Assembly (NCBI RefSeq): GCF_030696665.1
Contig: NZ_JAUYRV010000041.1
Coordinates: 1-64,000, forward strand
DNA: 64,000 nucleotides
Direction of reading: 5' to 3'
From: Novosphingobium sp.
Lineage (GTDB): Bacteria > Pseudomonadota > Alphaproteobacteria > Sphingomonadales > Sphingomonadaceae
The notes under the pieces were generated by a model. It was not told where the DNA came from and did not search any database. It was given only the letters and a program-made list of their open reading frames with translations. Shown in pieces: positions 42,136 to 51,612 of this stretch (its first letter is position 1; every line of letters begins with the position of its first letter). The position numbers and the translations under genes are program-made.

Positions 42136-43119
42136 CTATCCCATCCCCGCCACGGAAGTGGCACCCGGAACCGAGATGCGGCAATGCAGCCCGGTTGGCG
42201 CATAATCAAGCTGCACCGATCCACCCAATTGCCGCGGAACTGCCTCGGACACAAGCCGCGATCCAAAGCCGTGGCGTGTGGGTGTGGCCACGATCGGGCC
42301 CCCGCTCTCCTGCCAATCGATAGTGACGGTGCCCGTGGAATCGCCTGGGGCGGGTTGATAGTCCCATCGGATCAGGACTTTGCCCGACATCGTGGAAAGC
42401 GCGCCGTACTTCATCGCGTTTGTGGCAAGTTCATGGAAAACCATGACCAGCGACACAGTGGCACTGGCAGGCACGGAAACGTCTGGTCCACCAATATCCA
42501 GCCGCATGTCATCCGGCCCGCAAATCAACAGGCCCTGACGGACGATCTCGGCCAATGTTGCCCCGGTCCAATTGGTGCGGCTGAGCGCATCGTGCGCGCC
42601 CGATAGCGCGGCAAGGCGGTTATTGAACGTGGCAACAGGCTGGGCGGGCAGGCCAGTCCCACGAAAAGTCTGTTGCGCCATAGCCTGAACCACCATCAGC
42701 GTGTTCTTCACACGATGGTTAAGTTCGCCAACCAGCAGTTCGAGCTGTTCTTCAAGCTGCTTGCGTTCGGTTATGTCGATGCCGGTAGACTGCGCCTCGT
42801 GCCACCGCCCGGCATCGTCAAATGCCAGTGCGTGATTGCGCCAGAGTACCCAGCGTGTGCCTTGCGCCGTTTCAAAGCGGTTTTCGATGGTCAGTTCGGG
42901 CGATGCCGGGGTCAGCTGATCCAGCATCTGGCTGACGTATGCGTGATCGTCCTCGGTCACGTAAGCCCAGAGGTTTCTTCCCGTCAGATCATCGGACGCA
43001 TGGCCGAGCGTAGCGGCATAGGCGCGGTTGACGAACAAAATGGTGCCTTCCGCTGTGAAGCGGCACACCATTTCCAGCTGAGCATCAAGTATTTCGCGCA
43101 AGAGCGCCTTGTCGGGCAT
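42136..43119 (-). CDS. PAS-domain HWE family sensor histidine kinase
   Basis: Soluble sensor kinase of 327 residues. Residues 1-125 form a PAS domain (ending DITERKQLEEQLE). The phospho-acceptor His lies in VGELNHRVKNTLMVVQAMA (about 148). The ATPase domain has FHELATNAMKYGAL, the WQESGGP motif whose W-x-E defines HWE kinases, and HGFGSRLV as the G-box. No membrane segment or LOV-type cysteine was seen, so the stimulus is unknown. It abuts the response regulator with no gap. HWE kinases are common in alphaproteobacterial light and general stress signalling. Confidence 0.92.
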   Translation of the reverse strand: MPDKALLREILDAQLEMVCRFTAEGTILFVNRAYAATLGHASDDLTGRNLWAYVTEDDHAYVSQMLDQLTPASPELTIENRFETAQGTRWVLWRNHALAFDDAGRWHEAQSTGIDITERKQLEEQLELLVGELNHRVKNTLMVVQAMAQQTFRGTGLPAQPVATFNNRLAALSGAHDALSRTNWTGATLAEIVRQGLLICGPDDMRLDIGGPDVSVPASATVSLVMVFHELATNAMKYGALSTMSGKVLIRWDYQPAPGDSTGTVTIDWQESGGPIVATPTRHGFGSRLVSEAVPRQLGGSVQLDYAPTGLHCRISVPGATSVAGMG

Positions 43120-43228
43120 TGCGGGCCGCCCCCATTCGCCAGTCGGATTAGCAGATTATCGCAATTCTGCGCCAATCCAAGCCCTGCCCTGCAAAGAGCG
43201 ATAAGCCGAAATGGACCGATTTGCGGGT

Positions 43229-45151
43229 TCAGATCTTGAGCTGGCTACCAAGTTCCACCACGCGATTGGTGGGCAGACGGAAGAATTCCATCGCACTGGC
43301 TGCGTTGCGCAGCATCCACGCGAACAGCTTTTCACGCCACAGCGCCATGCCCGGCTTGTCCGATGCGATCAGCGTCTGGCGTGAGAGGAAGAAACTGGTC
43401 TTCATCATGTTGAACGGCTCGCCGCACATGCTGACTTTCTTGAGCGCGGCGGGGACGTCAGTTTCCTCAAGAAAGCCGAAGCGCATGGTCAGGCGGTAGA
43501 AGCCGTTGGAGTAGTCCTTGACCGAGAAGCGCTCACCTTCATCCACATAGGGGACGTCCTCGATCGACACGGTGAGGATCACCACCCGTTCGTGCAGCAC
43601 CTTGTTGTGCTTGATGTTGTGCAGCAGCGCCGAGGGCACGCCAGCGGCGGTGGAGGCCATGAAGATGGCGGTGCCCGACACGCGGGCGGCGCTGGAATGG
43701 GCGGACTTGGTGAACACTTCCAGCGGGATGGTGCCTTCGGCCATGTTGGCCCGCATCAGCGCGCGGCCCCGCGACCATGTGGTAAGCAGCGTGAAGATCG
43801 CCACGCCCATCACCAGCGGCACCCAGCCGCCATCAGGGATCTTGGTGAGGTTGGCACCCAGATAGGCCCCGTCAATTGCGAAGAACAGCGCGAGCATGGC
43901 AATCGCCGCCGTCTTCTTCCAGTTCCACAGCTTGAACAGCACGACTGCGAGCAGGAAGTTGTCAATCAGCATCGCCCCGGTCACCGCGATACCATAGGCG
44001 GCGGTGAGGTTTGACGAGCGCTGGAACACCAGCACCAGCAGGATCACCGCGATCATCAGCGCCCAGTTGATCACCGGAATGTAGATCTGGCCCGCAGCGG
44101 TCGATGTGTGCTTGATCGTCATGCGCGGGATGAAGCCGAGCTGGATGGCCTGCTGCGTGACCGAGAAAGCACCCGAGATCACCGCCTGCGAGGCAATGAC
44201 GGCGGCGGCCGAAGCGATGAACAGCAGCGGCCACTGGAACCATTCCGGCGCAAGGAAATAGAACGGGCTTTCCAGCGCTGCGGGGTTGCGGATCAGCAGC
44301 GAGGCCTGGCCCAGATAATTGAGCACCAGCGCAGGCAGCACGAAGACCAGCCAGGATACGCGGATCGGGCGGCGACCGAAGTGGCCCATATCGGCATAGA
44401 GTGCCTCTGCCCCGGTCACCGCCAGCACCGCAGCGCCCATTGCCAGAAACCCACGGAACGGATCGCTGATGAACATGCTGACCGCATAATGCGGGCTGAG
44501 CGCCGCGATAACCTGCGGATACTGCGCAATACTCAGCGCGCCGAGGACCGAGATCGTGGCGAAATAGAGCAGCATGATCGGGCCGAAGAACGTTGCGACC
44601 TTTTCCGTCCCACGGCTCTGGATAAAGAACAGGCCGATCAGGATGGTGACGACCAGCGGCACGATCATGCCCTGCATTGAGGGGCGATAGACCGCGACAC
44701 CTTCAATCGCGCCCATGACCGAGACGGCCGGCGTGATCATGGAATCGCCATAGAACAGCGCGGTGGCGAACACGCCGAGCAGGATGATGCCCTTGCCCCA
44801 GCGTTTGCCATCGGTGTGCTGGTTGATCAGCGCCAGCAATGCGAGGCTGCCGCCCTCACCCTTGTTGTCGGCCCGCATGATGACTGTGACGTATTTGAAC
44901 GTCACAATGATCATCATGGACCAGAACATCAGGCTGATGATGCCGAAGATGTGCATGAGATCGAGCGGGAGCGGGTGATGACCCGCGAATGTATCGCGCA
45001 GGGCGTAAAGCGGGCTGGTGCCGATGTCACCGAAGACGACGCCAATGGCGCCCACCGCAAGTTTCAGCAGCGGCCCTTGTGATTGGCCATGCCCGCCGGA
45101 AGCAGGCGCGGCTATGCCGGGTGTTTCCGCAGTGGTTTCGGCATTACTCAT
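43229..45151 (-). CDS. kup: Potassium uptake protein Kup
   Basis: Low-affinity K+ transporter of the KUP/HAK family, proton-coupled. The 640-residue protein has about 12 membrane helices, the family opening [20 protein letters not shown], then [33 protein letters not shown], and a soluble C-terminal domain ending in [17 protein letters not shown]. Length matches Kup. It is a single gene with no obvious regulator next to it. Confidence 0.96.
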   Translation of the reverse strand: MSNAETTAETPGIAAPASGGHGQSQGPLLKLAVGAIGVVFGDIGTSPLYALRDTFAGHHPLPLDLMHIFGIISLMFWSMMIIVTFKYVTVIMRADNKGEGGSLALLALINQHTDGKRWGKGIILLGVFATALFYGDSMITPAVSVMGAIEGVAVYRPSMQGMIVPLVVTILIGLFFIQSRGTEKVATFFGPIMLLYFATISVLGALSIAQYPQVIAALSPHYAVSMFISDPFRGFLAMGAAVLAVTGAEALYADMGHFGRRPIRVSWLVFVLPALVLNYLGQASLLIRNPAALESPFYFLAPEWFQWPLLFIASAAAVIASQAVISGAFSVTQQAIQLGFIPRMTIKHTSTAAGQIYIPVINWALMIAVILLVLVFQRSSNLTAAYGIAVTGAMLIDNFLLAVVLFKLWNWKKTAAIAMLALFFAIDGAYLGANLTKIPDGGWVPLVMGVAIFTLLTTWSRGRALMRANMAEGTIPLEVFTKSAHSSAARVSGTAIFMASTAAGVPSALLHNIKHNKVLHERVVILTVSIEDVPYVDEGERFSVKDYSNGFYRLTMRFGFLEETDVPAALKKVSMCGEPFNMMKTSFFLSRQTLIASDKPGMALWREKLFAWMLRNAASAMEFFRLPTNRVVELGSQLKI

Positions 45152-45317
45152 GGCGACCGTGCCCCCGGCTTTTCAGCCCTGTTCCATTCCCCCGAAACGG
45201 CGGAGCGGCGCGGCGCTGTAGCACCGCCCCCTGCCCCCTGCAATGGGGCCGAACGCGCCTTGGGACAAGCTGAAAGGCGCGGGCATTCAGCCCTTTTCGG
45301 AGCGAAATTCCAGGCGC

Positions 45318-46016
45318 TTATTCAGCGGCTTGGACCGAGGCTTCGGGTGTGGGTGGCTGAGCTTCGACTGGAGCGCCTGCGGTTTCGGCTCCACCATTCA
45401 TCGCCAACATCGAATCGATACGCTGAATCCGTGCAGCAAGGTCGGCGCGCCAAGGGGCATCGGCGGGAGAGCGTTCGAGCAGTTCGGACCAGACCGCGCG
45501 GGCATCGGGCAAACGTCCCGACTGGGCGAGCGCGAGACCCATGAAGAATGGCGGGCCGGGGTGCGCGGGATCGATGCTGGCCGCCTTCTGGAAGGCGAAC
45601 TGCGCGGCAGGCGTGATCATGCCGTCGGAGTGCCCGACCAGCGCATTGCCCAGCGATACCCACAGGTCCGCGTCCTGCGGAAACTGCTGCGTGCCCTTGC
45701 GCAGCACTTCGGCAGCTGCGCCGAACTGGCCCTGCCGGGCAAGCCCATCGGCAAGGATCATCCAACTCGCGCCCTTGGCAAAACCGTTGCCCATCTGCTG
45801 GCGCTGCTTGATCAGCGCTTCGTCAGCGGCGCGCTTGTTTTCAATCGGAGCCTTGGGGGCACCGGGCATGCTGGGCATGCCTTGCAGTGCATATCCCGCG
45901 ATGCCGACGAGCAGCGCCGCGCCGGCCAACTCCCAGCCTGCGCGGGGCATCCTGAGCGCGAAGGCCATCACGCCAAAGGCTGCGGCGGCGATCAGGAGGA
46001 CGATAACCCACGTCAT
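45318..46016 (-). CDS. ccmI: Cytochrome c biogenesis protein CcmI-like (TPR)
   Basis: Apocytochrome chaperone of the CcmI/CycH type. The 232-residue protein has two N-terminal membrane helices (about 2-18 and 27-45) and then tetratricopeptide repeats, visible as SWMILADGLARQGQFGAAAEVL and DLWVSLGNALVGHSDG and GLALAQSGRLPDARAVW. The start at 46016 overlaps the ccmH stop by four bases, so the longer frame is not used. It is the last gene of the ccmCDEFGHI operon; it hands apocytochrome c to CcmFH. Confidence 0.88.
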   Translation of the reverse strand: MTWVIVLLIAAAAFGVMAFALRMPRAGWELAGAALLVGIAGYALQGMPSMPGAPKAPIENKRAADEALIKQRQQMGNGFAKGASWMILADGLARQGQFGAAAEVLRKGTQQFPQDADLWVSLGNALVGHSDGMITPAAQFAFQKAASIDPAHPGPPFFMGLALAQSGRLPDARAVWSELLERSPADAPWRADLAARIQRIDSMLAMNGGAETAGAPVEAQPPTPEASVQAAE

Positions 46017-46453
46017 TCGCCAGCCACCTTGTTGTCTGTTTCCTTCTTGCCTGCACTGCGGAAGCGCCCGCGCAACAGGAACACGGCGAGGAGCAGAATC
46101 ACCAGCGGCGCTGCGAAGAGCGGCCACATGATCGGCTTGTTCTGCGGCGCGTAGCTGACGTAATCGCCATAGCGCTCAACCAGCCATGTGCGGATTGCCT
46201 CGGGCTCCTCACCTGCGGCGATGCGCGTGCGGACCTGATGGCGCATGTCACCCGCCATCGGCGCGTCGCTGTCGGCGATGGATTGGCTCTGACACTTGAG
46301 GCAGCGCAGGGTTTCCATCAGGCCCTGAGCCTTGGCTTCGAGCGCTGGATCATCGAGTTGCTTGTAGGCCAGCGGCGCAGGCGGCATCTGGTCTTGCGCT
46401 GCGAGCGGGGTGGCGAGGAGGAGCGTGAGGATGGCGATAATCAGGCGCTTCAC
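46013..46453 (-). CDS. ccmH: Cytochrome c maturation protein CcmH
   Basis: Thiol reductant of apocytochrome c in the periplasm. The 146-residue protein has a signal sequence (MKRLIIAILTLLLATPLAAQ), the redox motif LRCLKCQSQSI (LRCxxCQ, cysteines about 50 and 53) and a C-terminal helix (MWPLFAAPLVILLLAVFLL). This is the short form whose partner TPR part is the separate ccmI gene downstream. Four-base overlaps with ccmG and ccmI. Confidence 0.95.
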   Translation of the reverse strand: MKRLIIAILTLLLATPLAAQDQMPPAPLAYKQLDDPALEAKAQGLMETLRCLKCQSQSIADSDAPMAGDMRHQVRTRIAAGEEPEAIRTWLVERYGDYVSYAPQNKPIMWPLFAAPLVILLLAVFLLRGRFRSAGKKETDNKVAGE

Positions 46454-47001
46454 GATTGCGCCTCCTTCAACTTTTCGAGGATCATGGGCACGTCCTCGGG
46501 GCGGATTTCGCCGATGTGTTGGTGGCGGATCACGCCTTTGCCATCAATCACGAACGTTTCGGGCACACCCGACGAGCCGATGCCAAGCTGGACTTCGGAC
46601 AGATCGTCCTTGCCGATGCGGGTGAACGGGTTGCCATAAGTGGCGAGGAAGCGGTTGAGGTCTTCACTGCGATCACGGATGGCGACGCCGTCGATGTCCA
46701 CCCCTTGCTGGCGGAGCGCTTCAAGCTGTGGCGCTTCGACCGCGCAGGGCACGCACCAACTGGCGAAAACATTGAGCAAGCGGGGTTTGCCAGCCTTCAT
46801 TTCGGCAGTGGAGAGGCCGGGGCGGTCTTCGGTGGCGGCGGGCAGGTTGAACTGGGGCAGCGGCTTGCCGATGAACGCGCTGGCAACGTCGCGGTCTGCC
46901 GGGCGGTAGAGGCCCCAGATGACGAGTGCGAAGAACGCACCGAACACGGCGAGGGGGAGCCAGATCGCCAAGCCAGAGCGTTTGGGAGCTTCCCCGGTCA
47001 T
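46450..47001 (-). CDS. ccmG: Thiol:disulfide interchange protein CcmG/DsbE
   Basis: Membrane-anchored thioredoxin-like protein of the cytochrome c maturation system that keeps apocytochrome cysteines reduced. The 183-residue protein has an N-terminal anchor (about 10-28), then a thioredoxin fold with FASWCVPCAVEAP (CxxC about 82-85) and SSGVPETFVIDGKGVI with the cis-proline region. It overlaps ccmF and ccmH by four bases each. Confidence 0.95.
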   Translation of the reverse strand: MTGEAPKRSGLAIWLPLAVFGAFFALVIWGLYRPADRDVASAFIGKPLPQFNLPAATEDRPGLSTAEMKAGKPRLLNVFASWCVPCAVEAPQLEALRQQGVDIDGVAIRDRSEDLNRFLATYGNPFTRIGKDDLSEVQLGIGSSGVPETFVIDGKGVIRHQHIGEIRPEDVPMILEKLKEAQS

Positions 47002-48953
47002 TTCAGCATATCCTGCTGCGTCTTGCGGAAGGCGATCTTGTCATTCACGCGAACGCGCTTCACATCCTGCGCAACACGGCCAATGAGCGCGAGCAGACCG
47101 CCGAAAGCGACCAGCAGACCGCCAAGCCAGAGCAGCGGCACGAAAGGCTTCCACCAGAAGCGCATCTGCCAGCGGCCATCATCACCTTCATTGCCCAGCA
47201 CCGCGTAAAGCTGGCCGTTCCAGCGAGTGTGCAGTGCGGATTCGGTGCGCTCTCCGGGCGGCGAGGTGAAGGTGCGCGCCTGCGGGTGGAGCGTGACCGG
47301 GGTTCCACCCTTGTATGAGGCGGTCACGGTGGCTTCGATGGCGGTCCAGTTCGGTCCGGCGACGGGCTCGATCTTTTCAAGCTTGAGCGCGATCGGGCCG
47401 ACGCTTTGCGTGTCACCCACGTTCATCGCGGCAAGGCGTTCGGTTGAGAACGCACTCTCGCTGGCCGCGCCCAGCAGCGCGACGCCGAGGCCGCAATGCG
47501 CCACGACCATGCCCCACACGGCAAACGGAGTGCGGCGCAAGTTGCGACCCTTGAGCGGAAGCCAGCTTCCCACCGCCAGCCCTGCGCCGACAGCGATGCC
47601 GAGCATCGGCAGAATGCGGATCGATGGGAACATCAACACGACGGCCAGCAGGACAAGCGCGACGACCAGCGCCGGAATGGCCACCGTGGCGGTGATGCGC
47701 GAAGGCTTGTCCTTGCGCCAGCGCAGGAGCGGGCCAACGCCCATCATCAGCATCATCGGGATCGCGAAGATGGCCGAAACCGGGTTGAAGTAGGGCGGGC
47801 CGACGGAAACTTTGGCACCGAAAGCCTCGGTCATCAGCGGATAGAGTGTGCCGAGCAGCACGATACCAAGGATGCCGCACAGCATCACGTTGTTGAACAC
47901 GAGGCTGGCTTCGCGGCTGAACAGACTGAAGCGCTCACCCTCGGTCACGGTCGATGCCCGGATGCCGAACAGCGCGAGCGCACCGCCGATGTAGATGGCC
48001 AGCAGGGCAAGAATGAACGAACCGCGCTCTGGATCAACCGCAAACGCGTGGACCGAGGTGAGGATGCCCGAGCGCACGAGGAACGTGCCCACCATCGACA
48101 TCGAAAACGCAATCACGCCGAGCATCACCGTCCACGCGCGCAAGGCGTTGCGGCTGGCGAGGACCGAGCACGAATGAAGCAGCGCAGTGGCGGCGAGCCA
48201 CGGCATCAGCGACGCGTTTTCAACCGGATCCCAGAACCACCAGCCACCCCAGCCGAGCGTGTAATAGGCCCAATACGATCCGGCGGTGATGCCGACCGTG
48301 AGGAAAATCCATGCACCCAGCACCCACGGCCGCATGGCGCGGGCAAAAGCCGGGCCGACATCACGTGTGATGAGCGCGCCAATGGCAAAGCTGAACGCGA
48401 CCGAGAGGCCAACATAGCCGACGTAGAGCGTCGGTGGGTGGAAGGCGAGACCAATGTCCTGCAGCAGCGGGTTGAGGCCTTGCCCTTCGGGCGCAGGTTC
48501 GGGCAGGCGCTCGAACGGGTTCGAGGACAGCAGCAAGAAAGCGTAAAAACCAAGGCTGACGAAAGCCTGCCCCGCCAGCGTGGCGATCAGTGTGTCTTCG
48601 CGCAGGCGCTTTTCCACCAGCGCGACCACACCGCCCGAGACGGCCATAATCGTGATCCACAGCAGCATCGAGCCTTCATGGTTGCCCCATGTACCCGCCA
48701 GCTTGAAGATGAACGGCTTCATCGAATGGCTGTTGGCCGCGACAAGCTTTACCGACAGGTCGGTTTCAAGGAACAGGTCGATCAGCGCAAGGAACGAGAT
48801 CGCGACGAGCACGCCCTGCATCACCGCAAGCGGGCGCACGACCCCAGCCAACGCCTTGCCGCCGGGGCGCAGTGCAGAGAAACCGGCGAACAACTGCAGC
48901 ACGGCAAGGGCTGCTGCCATCCACAGCACGGCGAGGCCGATTTCGGCGATCAT
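46998..48953 (-). CDS. ccmF: Cytochrome c haem lyase subunit CcmF
   Basis: Large integral membrane protein that attaches haem to apocytochrome c with CcmH. The 651-residue protein has about 14 to 15 helices, the tryptophan-rich haem-handling motif (WGGWWFWDPVENASLMPW) near residue 235, HNHEG-type region GTWGNHEGSMLLW near 90 and conserved histidines in AFHPPTLYVGYVG (about 170). Length is typical. Overlaps ccmE and ccmG by four bases. Confidence 0.96.
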   Translation of the reverse strand: MIAEIGLAVLWMAAALAVLQLFAGFSALRPGGKALAGVVRPLAVMQGVLVAISFLALIDLFLETDLSVKLVAANSHSMKPFIFKLAGTWGNHEGSMLLWITIMAVSGGVVALVEKRLREDTLIATLAGQAFVSLGFYAFLLLSSNPFERLPEPAPEGQGLNPLLQDIGLAFHPPTLYVGYVGLSVAFSFAIGALITRDVGPAFARAMRPWVLGAWIFLTVGITAGSYWAYYTLGWGGWWFWDPVENASLMPWLAATALLHSCSVLASRNALRAWTVMLGVIAFSMSMVGTFLVRSGILTSVHAFAVDPERGSFILALLAIYIGGALALFGIRASTVTEGERFSLFSREASLVFNNVMLCGILGIVLLGTLYPLMTEAFGAKVSVGPPYFNPVSAIFAIPMMLMMGVGPLLRWRKDKPSRITATVAIPALVVALVLLAVVLMFPSIRILPMLGIAVGAGLAVGSWLPLKGRNLRRTPFAVWGMVVAHCGLGVALLGAASESAFSTERLAAMNVGDTQSVGPIALKLEKIEPVAGPNWTAIEATVTASYKGGTPVTLHPQARTFTSPPGERTESALHTRWNGQLYAVLGNEGDDGRWQMRFWWKPFVPLLWLGGLLVAFGGLLALIGRVAQDVKRVRVNDKIAFRKTQQDMLK

Positions 48954-49417
48954 TGCGTTTCAGCCACCACTTGCTTGGCCTGTTCCGGGGTCATGTCGCC
49001 CATCTGGCGCGGGACGTAGTTCTCATCGTGCTTGGCAAGGAGGTTGTCAGCCACGAATGTCTGGCCTTCCATGCGGCCTTCGGCAACCACGCCGGAGGCT
49101 TCGACGAAGAGATCAGGGGTGATGCCGGTGTAGCGCACGGGAACGCGCGCTTTGCCATCGCCGACGATGAAATCGATGGTGATGCCGTCACTGCGCGTCT
49201 TGAGTGAACCCTTTTCAACCATGCCGCCAAGACGGATGGCGCGGCCCTGTTCAGGCGGGGCCTTCACCAGATCGGCGGGCACGTAGAAATAGCTGGCCTG
49301 ATTGGACAGGGCATAGGCAGCAAGCAGACCGGCACCGACCAGCGCGACCAACGCCACAATGATGAGGACGAGGCGCTGGTGTTTGGGCTTGATACCGCCG
49401 GACGGGTTACTGCTCAC
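48950..49417 (-). CDS. ccmE: Haem chaperone CcmE
   Basis: Periplasmic haem chaperone that binds haem covalently before delivery to CcmF. The 155-residue protein has an N-terminal anchor helix (about 12-34), the OB-fold core with RAIRLGGMVEKGSL and VRYTGITPDLF, and the haem-binding LAKHDENYVPRQ with His near 128 and Tyr four residues later. It starts with GTG, whose last bases overlap the ccmD stop. Confidence 0.95.
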   Translation of the reverse strand: MSSNPSGGIKPKHQRLVLIIVALVALVGAGLLAAYALSNQASYFYVPADLVKAPPEQGRAIRLGGMVEKGSLKTRSDGITIDFIVGDGKARVPVRYTGITPDLFVEASGVVAEGRMEGQTFVADNLLAKHDENYVPRQMGDMTPEQAKQVVAETQ

Positions 49418-49554
49418 TTGCCTCTGACCTTATCCCGGCGACGTTCGGCGCGGATCATGGCTACCAAGGACCAGCCGACCAGCAGCAGCGTGCCGATAAC
49501 CCCGATCGACAGGGCGGCCACGACGTAATCCCATTGCTCAAGACCTTCGCGCAT
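49414..49554 (-). CDS. ccmD: Haem exporter protein CcmD
   Basis: A 46-residue single-helix membrane protein, matching CcmD by position between ccmC and ccmE and by pattern: a short N-terminal segment with QWDYVVAALSIGVIG, one helix (about 9-33), then a basic tail (RAERRRDK). CcmD stabilises CcmC-CcmE and release of haem-CcmE. ATG at 49552-49554; the stop overlaps the ccmE start. Too short for most gene finders. Confidence 0.85.
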   Translation of the reverse strand: MREGLEQWDYVVAALSIGVIGTLLLVGWSLVAMIRAERRRDKVRGK

Positions 49555-49561
49555 ACGCTTG

Positions 49562-50290
49562 TTACGCCATCGCTTTCCGGCGCAGACGCGCCTCGGCCTG
49601 AATATCGGCCAGAAGGGTGCGCATCCGCGCGATTACAACGCCGCCGAAGATCAGGCTGAAGCCAATCGCGGCAATCAGCAGCGGCCACAGGAACGTGCCA
49701 TCAATGGCGGATTTGCCTGCGGTGATCGAAGGCGGCTGGTGCAGGCTGTTCCACCACACGACCGAGCGGTTGATGATCGGGATGTTGATAGCGCCGACGA
49801 GGCCGAAGATTGCAGTGATGCGGTTGCCCCCGCCTCCGCCCGCCATATCACGCTGCGCCGCGCCGGACAGCGCGATATAGCCGAAATAGAGGAACAGCAG
49901 CACGAGGAAACTCGTCAACCGCCCATCCCACACCCACCAGGTGCCCCACGTGGGCCGCGCCCAGATGGAGCCGGTGGCAAGGCAGATGGCGGTGAAAGTT
50001 GCGCCAGGAACGGCTGCGGCGCGGCCTGCGATGGCAGCCAGCGGGTGCCGCCAGACCAATTCGACAATGCTGGCAATAGCGATGGTGGACCATCCAGCCA
50101 TGCCCAGCCATGCGGCGGGCACATGGATGAACATGATCCGCACCGTTTCACCCATCAGCCGGTCAGGCGGGACGACAAGTATGCCATAGAGCAGCGCGCC
50201 CATCGACAGCAGCAGGCCGGAAACCAGCAGAAGCGGCATCATCCAGCGGGCAAGGCGCAGGAAACGGGCGGGATTGGCAAAACCGTGCAT
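49562..50290 (-). CDS. ccmC: Haem exporter protein CcmC
   Basis: Integral membrane haem-handling protein that loads haem onto CcmE. The 242-residue protein has six helices and the tryptophan-rich WGTWWVWDGRLTSFLVL motif near residue 120, with VRIMFIHVPAAWLGM near 62 whose histidine and the later INRSVVWWNSLHQP histidine are the haem ligands. I chose the start at 50290 (MHGFANPARF), since the longer frame runs back through the tRNA-His gene. First gene of the ccmCDEFGHI operon; ccmA and ccmB are not in this window. Confidence 0.94.
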   Translation of the reverse strand: MHGFANPARFLRLARWMMPLLLVSGLLLSMGALLYGILVVPPDRLMGETVRIMFIHVPAAWLGMAGWSTIAIASIVELVWRHPLAAIAGRAAAVPGATFTAICLATGSIWARPTWGTWWVWDGRLTSFLVLLFLYFGYIALSGAAQRDMAGGGGGNRITAIFGLVGAINIPIINRSVVWWNSLHQPPSITAGKSAIDGTFLWPLLIAAIGFSLIFGGVVIARMRTLLADIQAEARLRRKAMA

Positions 50291-50458
50291 GGGCGCGGAG
50301 CAGTCTGATCCTTCTCCCGGAAGCGCTCGCAACCGGTCTTGCCTCGCTCTGCCACGCGGGCCGCGCAGCCGCAAGCGCAATGGCGGCAATCCACACCAAA
50401 AGGCTATGCCTTGGTGCGCACCCCGAAAGGGGGAAATGCAGGAGCTTTGGGAGGAAAA

Positions 50459-50536
50459 TGGGGCGACCGAGGGGGTTCGAACCCCCGACCTCCGGTACCA
50501 CAAACCGGCGCTCTAACCAACTGAGCTACGGTCGCC
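50459..50536 (-). tRNA. tRNA-His (GTG)
   Basis: Complete cloverleaf on the minus strand. The acceptor stem is GCGACCG/CGGTCGC with an extra G at -1 facing C73, the identity mark of tRNA-His. The D-arm starts TAGCTCAG, the anticodon stem is CCGGT/ACCGG with loop TTGTGGT (anticodon GTG), and the T-arm contains GGTTCGAACCC. CCA is encoded at 50459-50461. It lies between gspK and ccmC. Confidence 0.97.
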
Positions 50537-50625
50537 ACATTGATCGCACAGAACACGCTGCGCGGGGTGGCCCCTTTGCAGAAAGGCGCAGGAAAGGGAA
50601 GCGGAAATTTGCCATATGCGGCAAT

Positions 50626-51612
50626 TCAGCGGCTGAACCTGTCGCCCCATGTGCGGAAAGCAACGCGCGGTGGGTTGAGGCCAACGTCGATCAGCGCCTG
50701 TTCTTCAAGCACTGCCGAATCGACGGTGACGGTCTGCGTCAGCAGGAACCAGCGGCTGCGGACCTGCAACTGGCCTGCAGGAATGCCCGCCCCTTCGCCA
50801 CCGCCGAAGCTGCGCAAGGCATCCTCCGCCGTGGCCCAGCCGAGCGGGGAGCGGCTGGCAATCAGCGCGCGCGCGCGGTCCACCGGGATGGCGGTGGGCG
50901 CAATCATGGCGAGCAGCGGGGCCTGATCCGCGCGCAAAGTGTTGATGTTGAGCGGCGAGAGCTGGGCAGCGGGCAGCGCGCAAAGCCACGGGCGCAAGCG
51001 TTCGTAGAACTGCGGCGTCATGCCACGAACCGCGCGAATCTCACTGACATCGCCGATCAGACGTCCGGCGGTGCGATAAGGCACGGGGCGGCCTTGGTAG
51101 GAATCGTCCTCGGCCCCGTTGGGCGCGGGCGCGCTGTCGGTGTCGATCCAGTCGGCAATCGAATCGCTGATGATCGCAGCCTCGGCTTCGGGGATGGCAA
51201 GGCTGCGCATCAAGGCGCGTAGTTGGTTCAGCCCAACGAGGCGCAGGCGGTTGTTGGCTTGGGCATCAGCCTCGACCAAGGAATTGAGATTGAAGCAGTT
51301 TCCGGCGTCATCCACCCTCGCCATCACGGTGCCGCGCGGCAGGGGCAGCGGAAATTCGCGGCCAAGCAGGCCGGTGCGATCCACCGTGCGTTCCTGCGAT
51401 TGATCGACCATCGCCTTGATCCGCGCCATCGCCAGCGTTTCGGCGCTGGTGGCATAGAGGCGGGCCTGCGTCATCGCCTGCCCGTTTCCGGCAAGGCGCG
51501 TGGCAAGGTTCAGGCGATCAAGCATTACCGCCGCGATCACCGCCATGACTGCGACTAGCAGCAGGACCGAGAGCAACGCCGCACCACGCTCCCTTGGGTC
51601 GTGCGGGTTCAC
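50626..51612 (-). CDS. gspK: Type II secretion minor pseudopilin GspK
   Basis: Tip pseudopilin of the type II secretion system. The 328-residue protein has a class III leader and hydrophobic helix (ERGAALLSVLLLVAVMAVIAA), then the large GspK domain with a helix-hairpin-helix-like insert: LGREFPLPLPRGTVMARVDD, NCFNLNSLVEAD and ISDSIADWIDTDSAPAPNGAE (calcium region). Length fits GspK, the largest pseudopilin. It overlaps gspJ by four bases and ends the gspHIJK set. Confidence 0.92.
   Translation of the reverse strand: MNPHDPRERGAALLSVLLLVAVMAVIAAVMLDRLNLATRLAGNGQAMTQARLYATSAETLAMARIKAMVDQSQERTVDRTGLLGREFPLPLPRGTVMARVDDAGNCFNLNSLVEADAQANNRLRLVGLNQLRALMRSLAIPEAEAAIISDSIADWIDTDSAPAPNGAEDDSYQGRPVPYRTAGRLIGDVSEIRAVRGMTPQFYERLRPWLCALPAAQLSPLNINTLRADQAPLLAMIAPTAIPVDRARALIASRSPLGWATAEDALRSFGGGEGAGIPAGQLQVRSRWFLLTQTVTVDSAVLEEQALIDVGLNPPRVAFRTWGDRFSR

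Noticed and set aside
47496..49019. 507-codon plus-strand frame
   Set aside because: Antisense to ccmF, composed mostly of Arg, His, Glu and Asp with no motif; a shadow.
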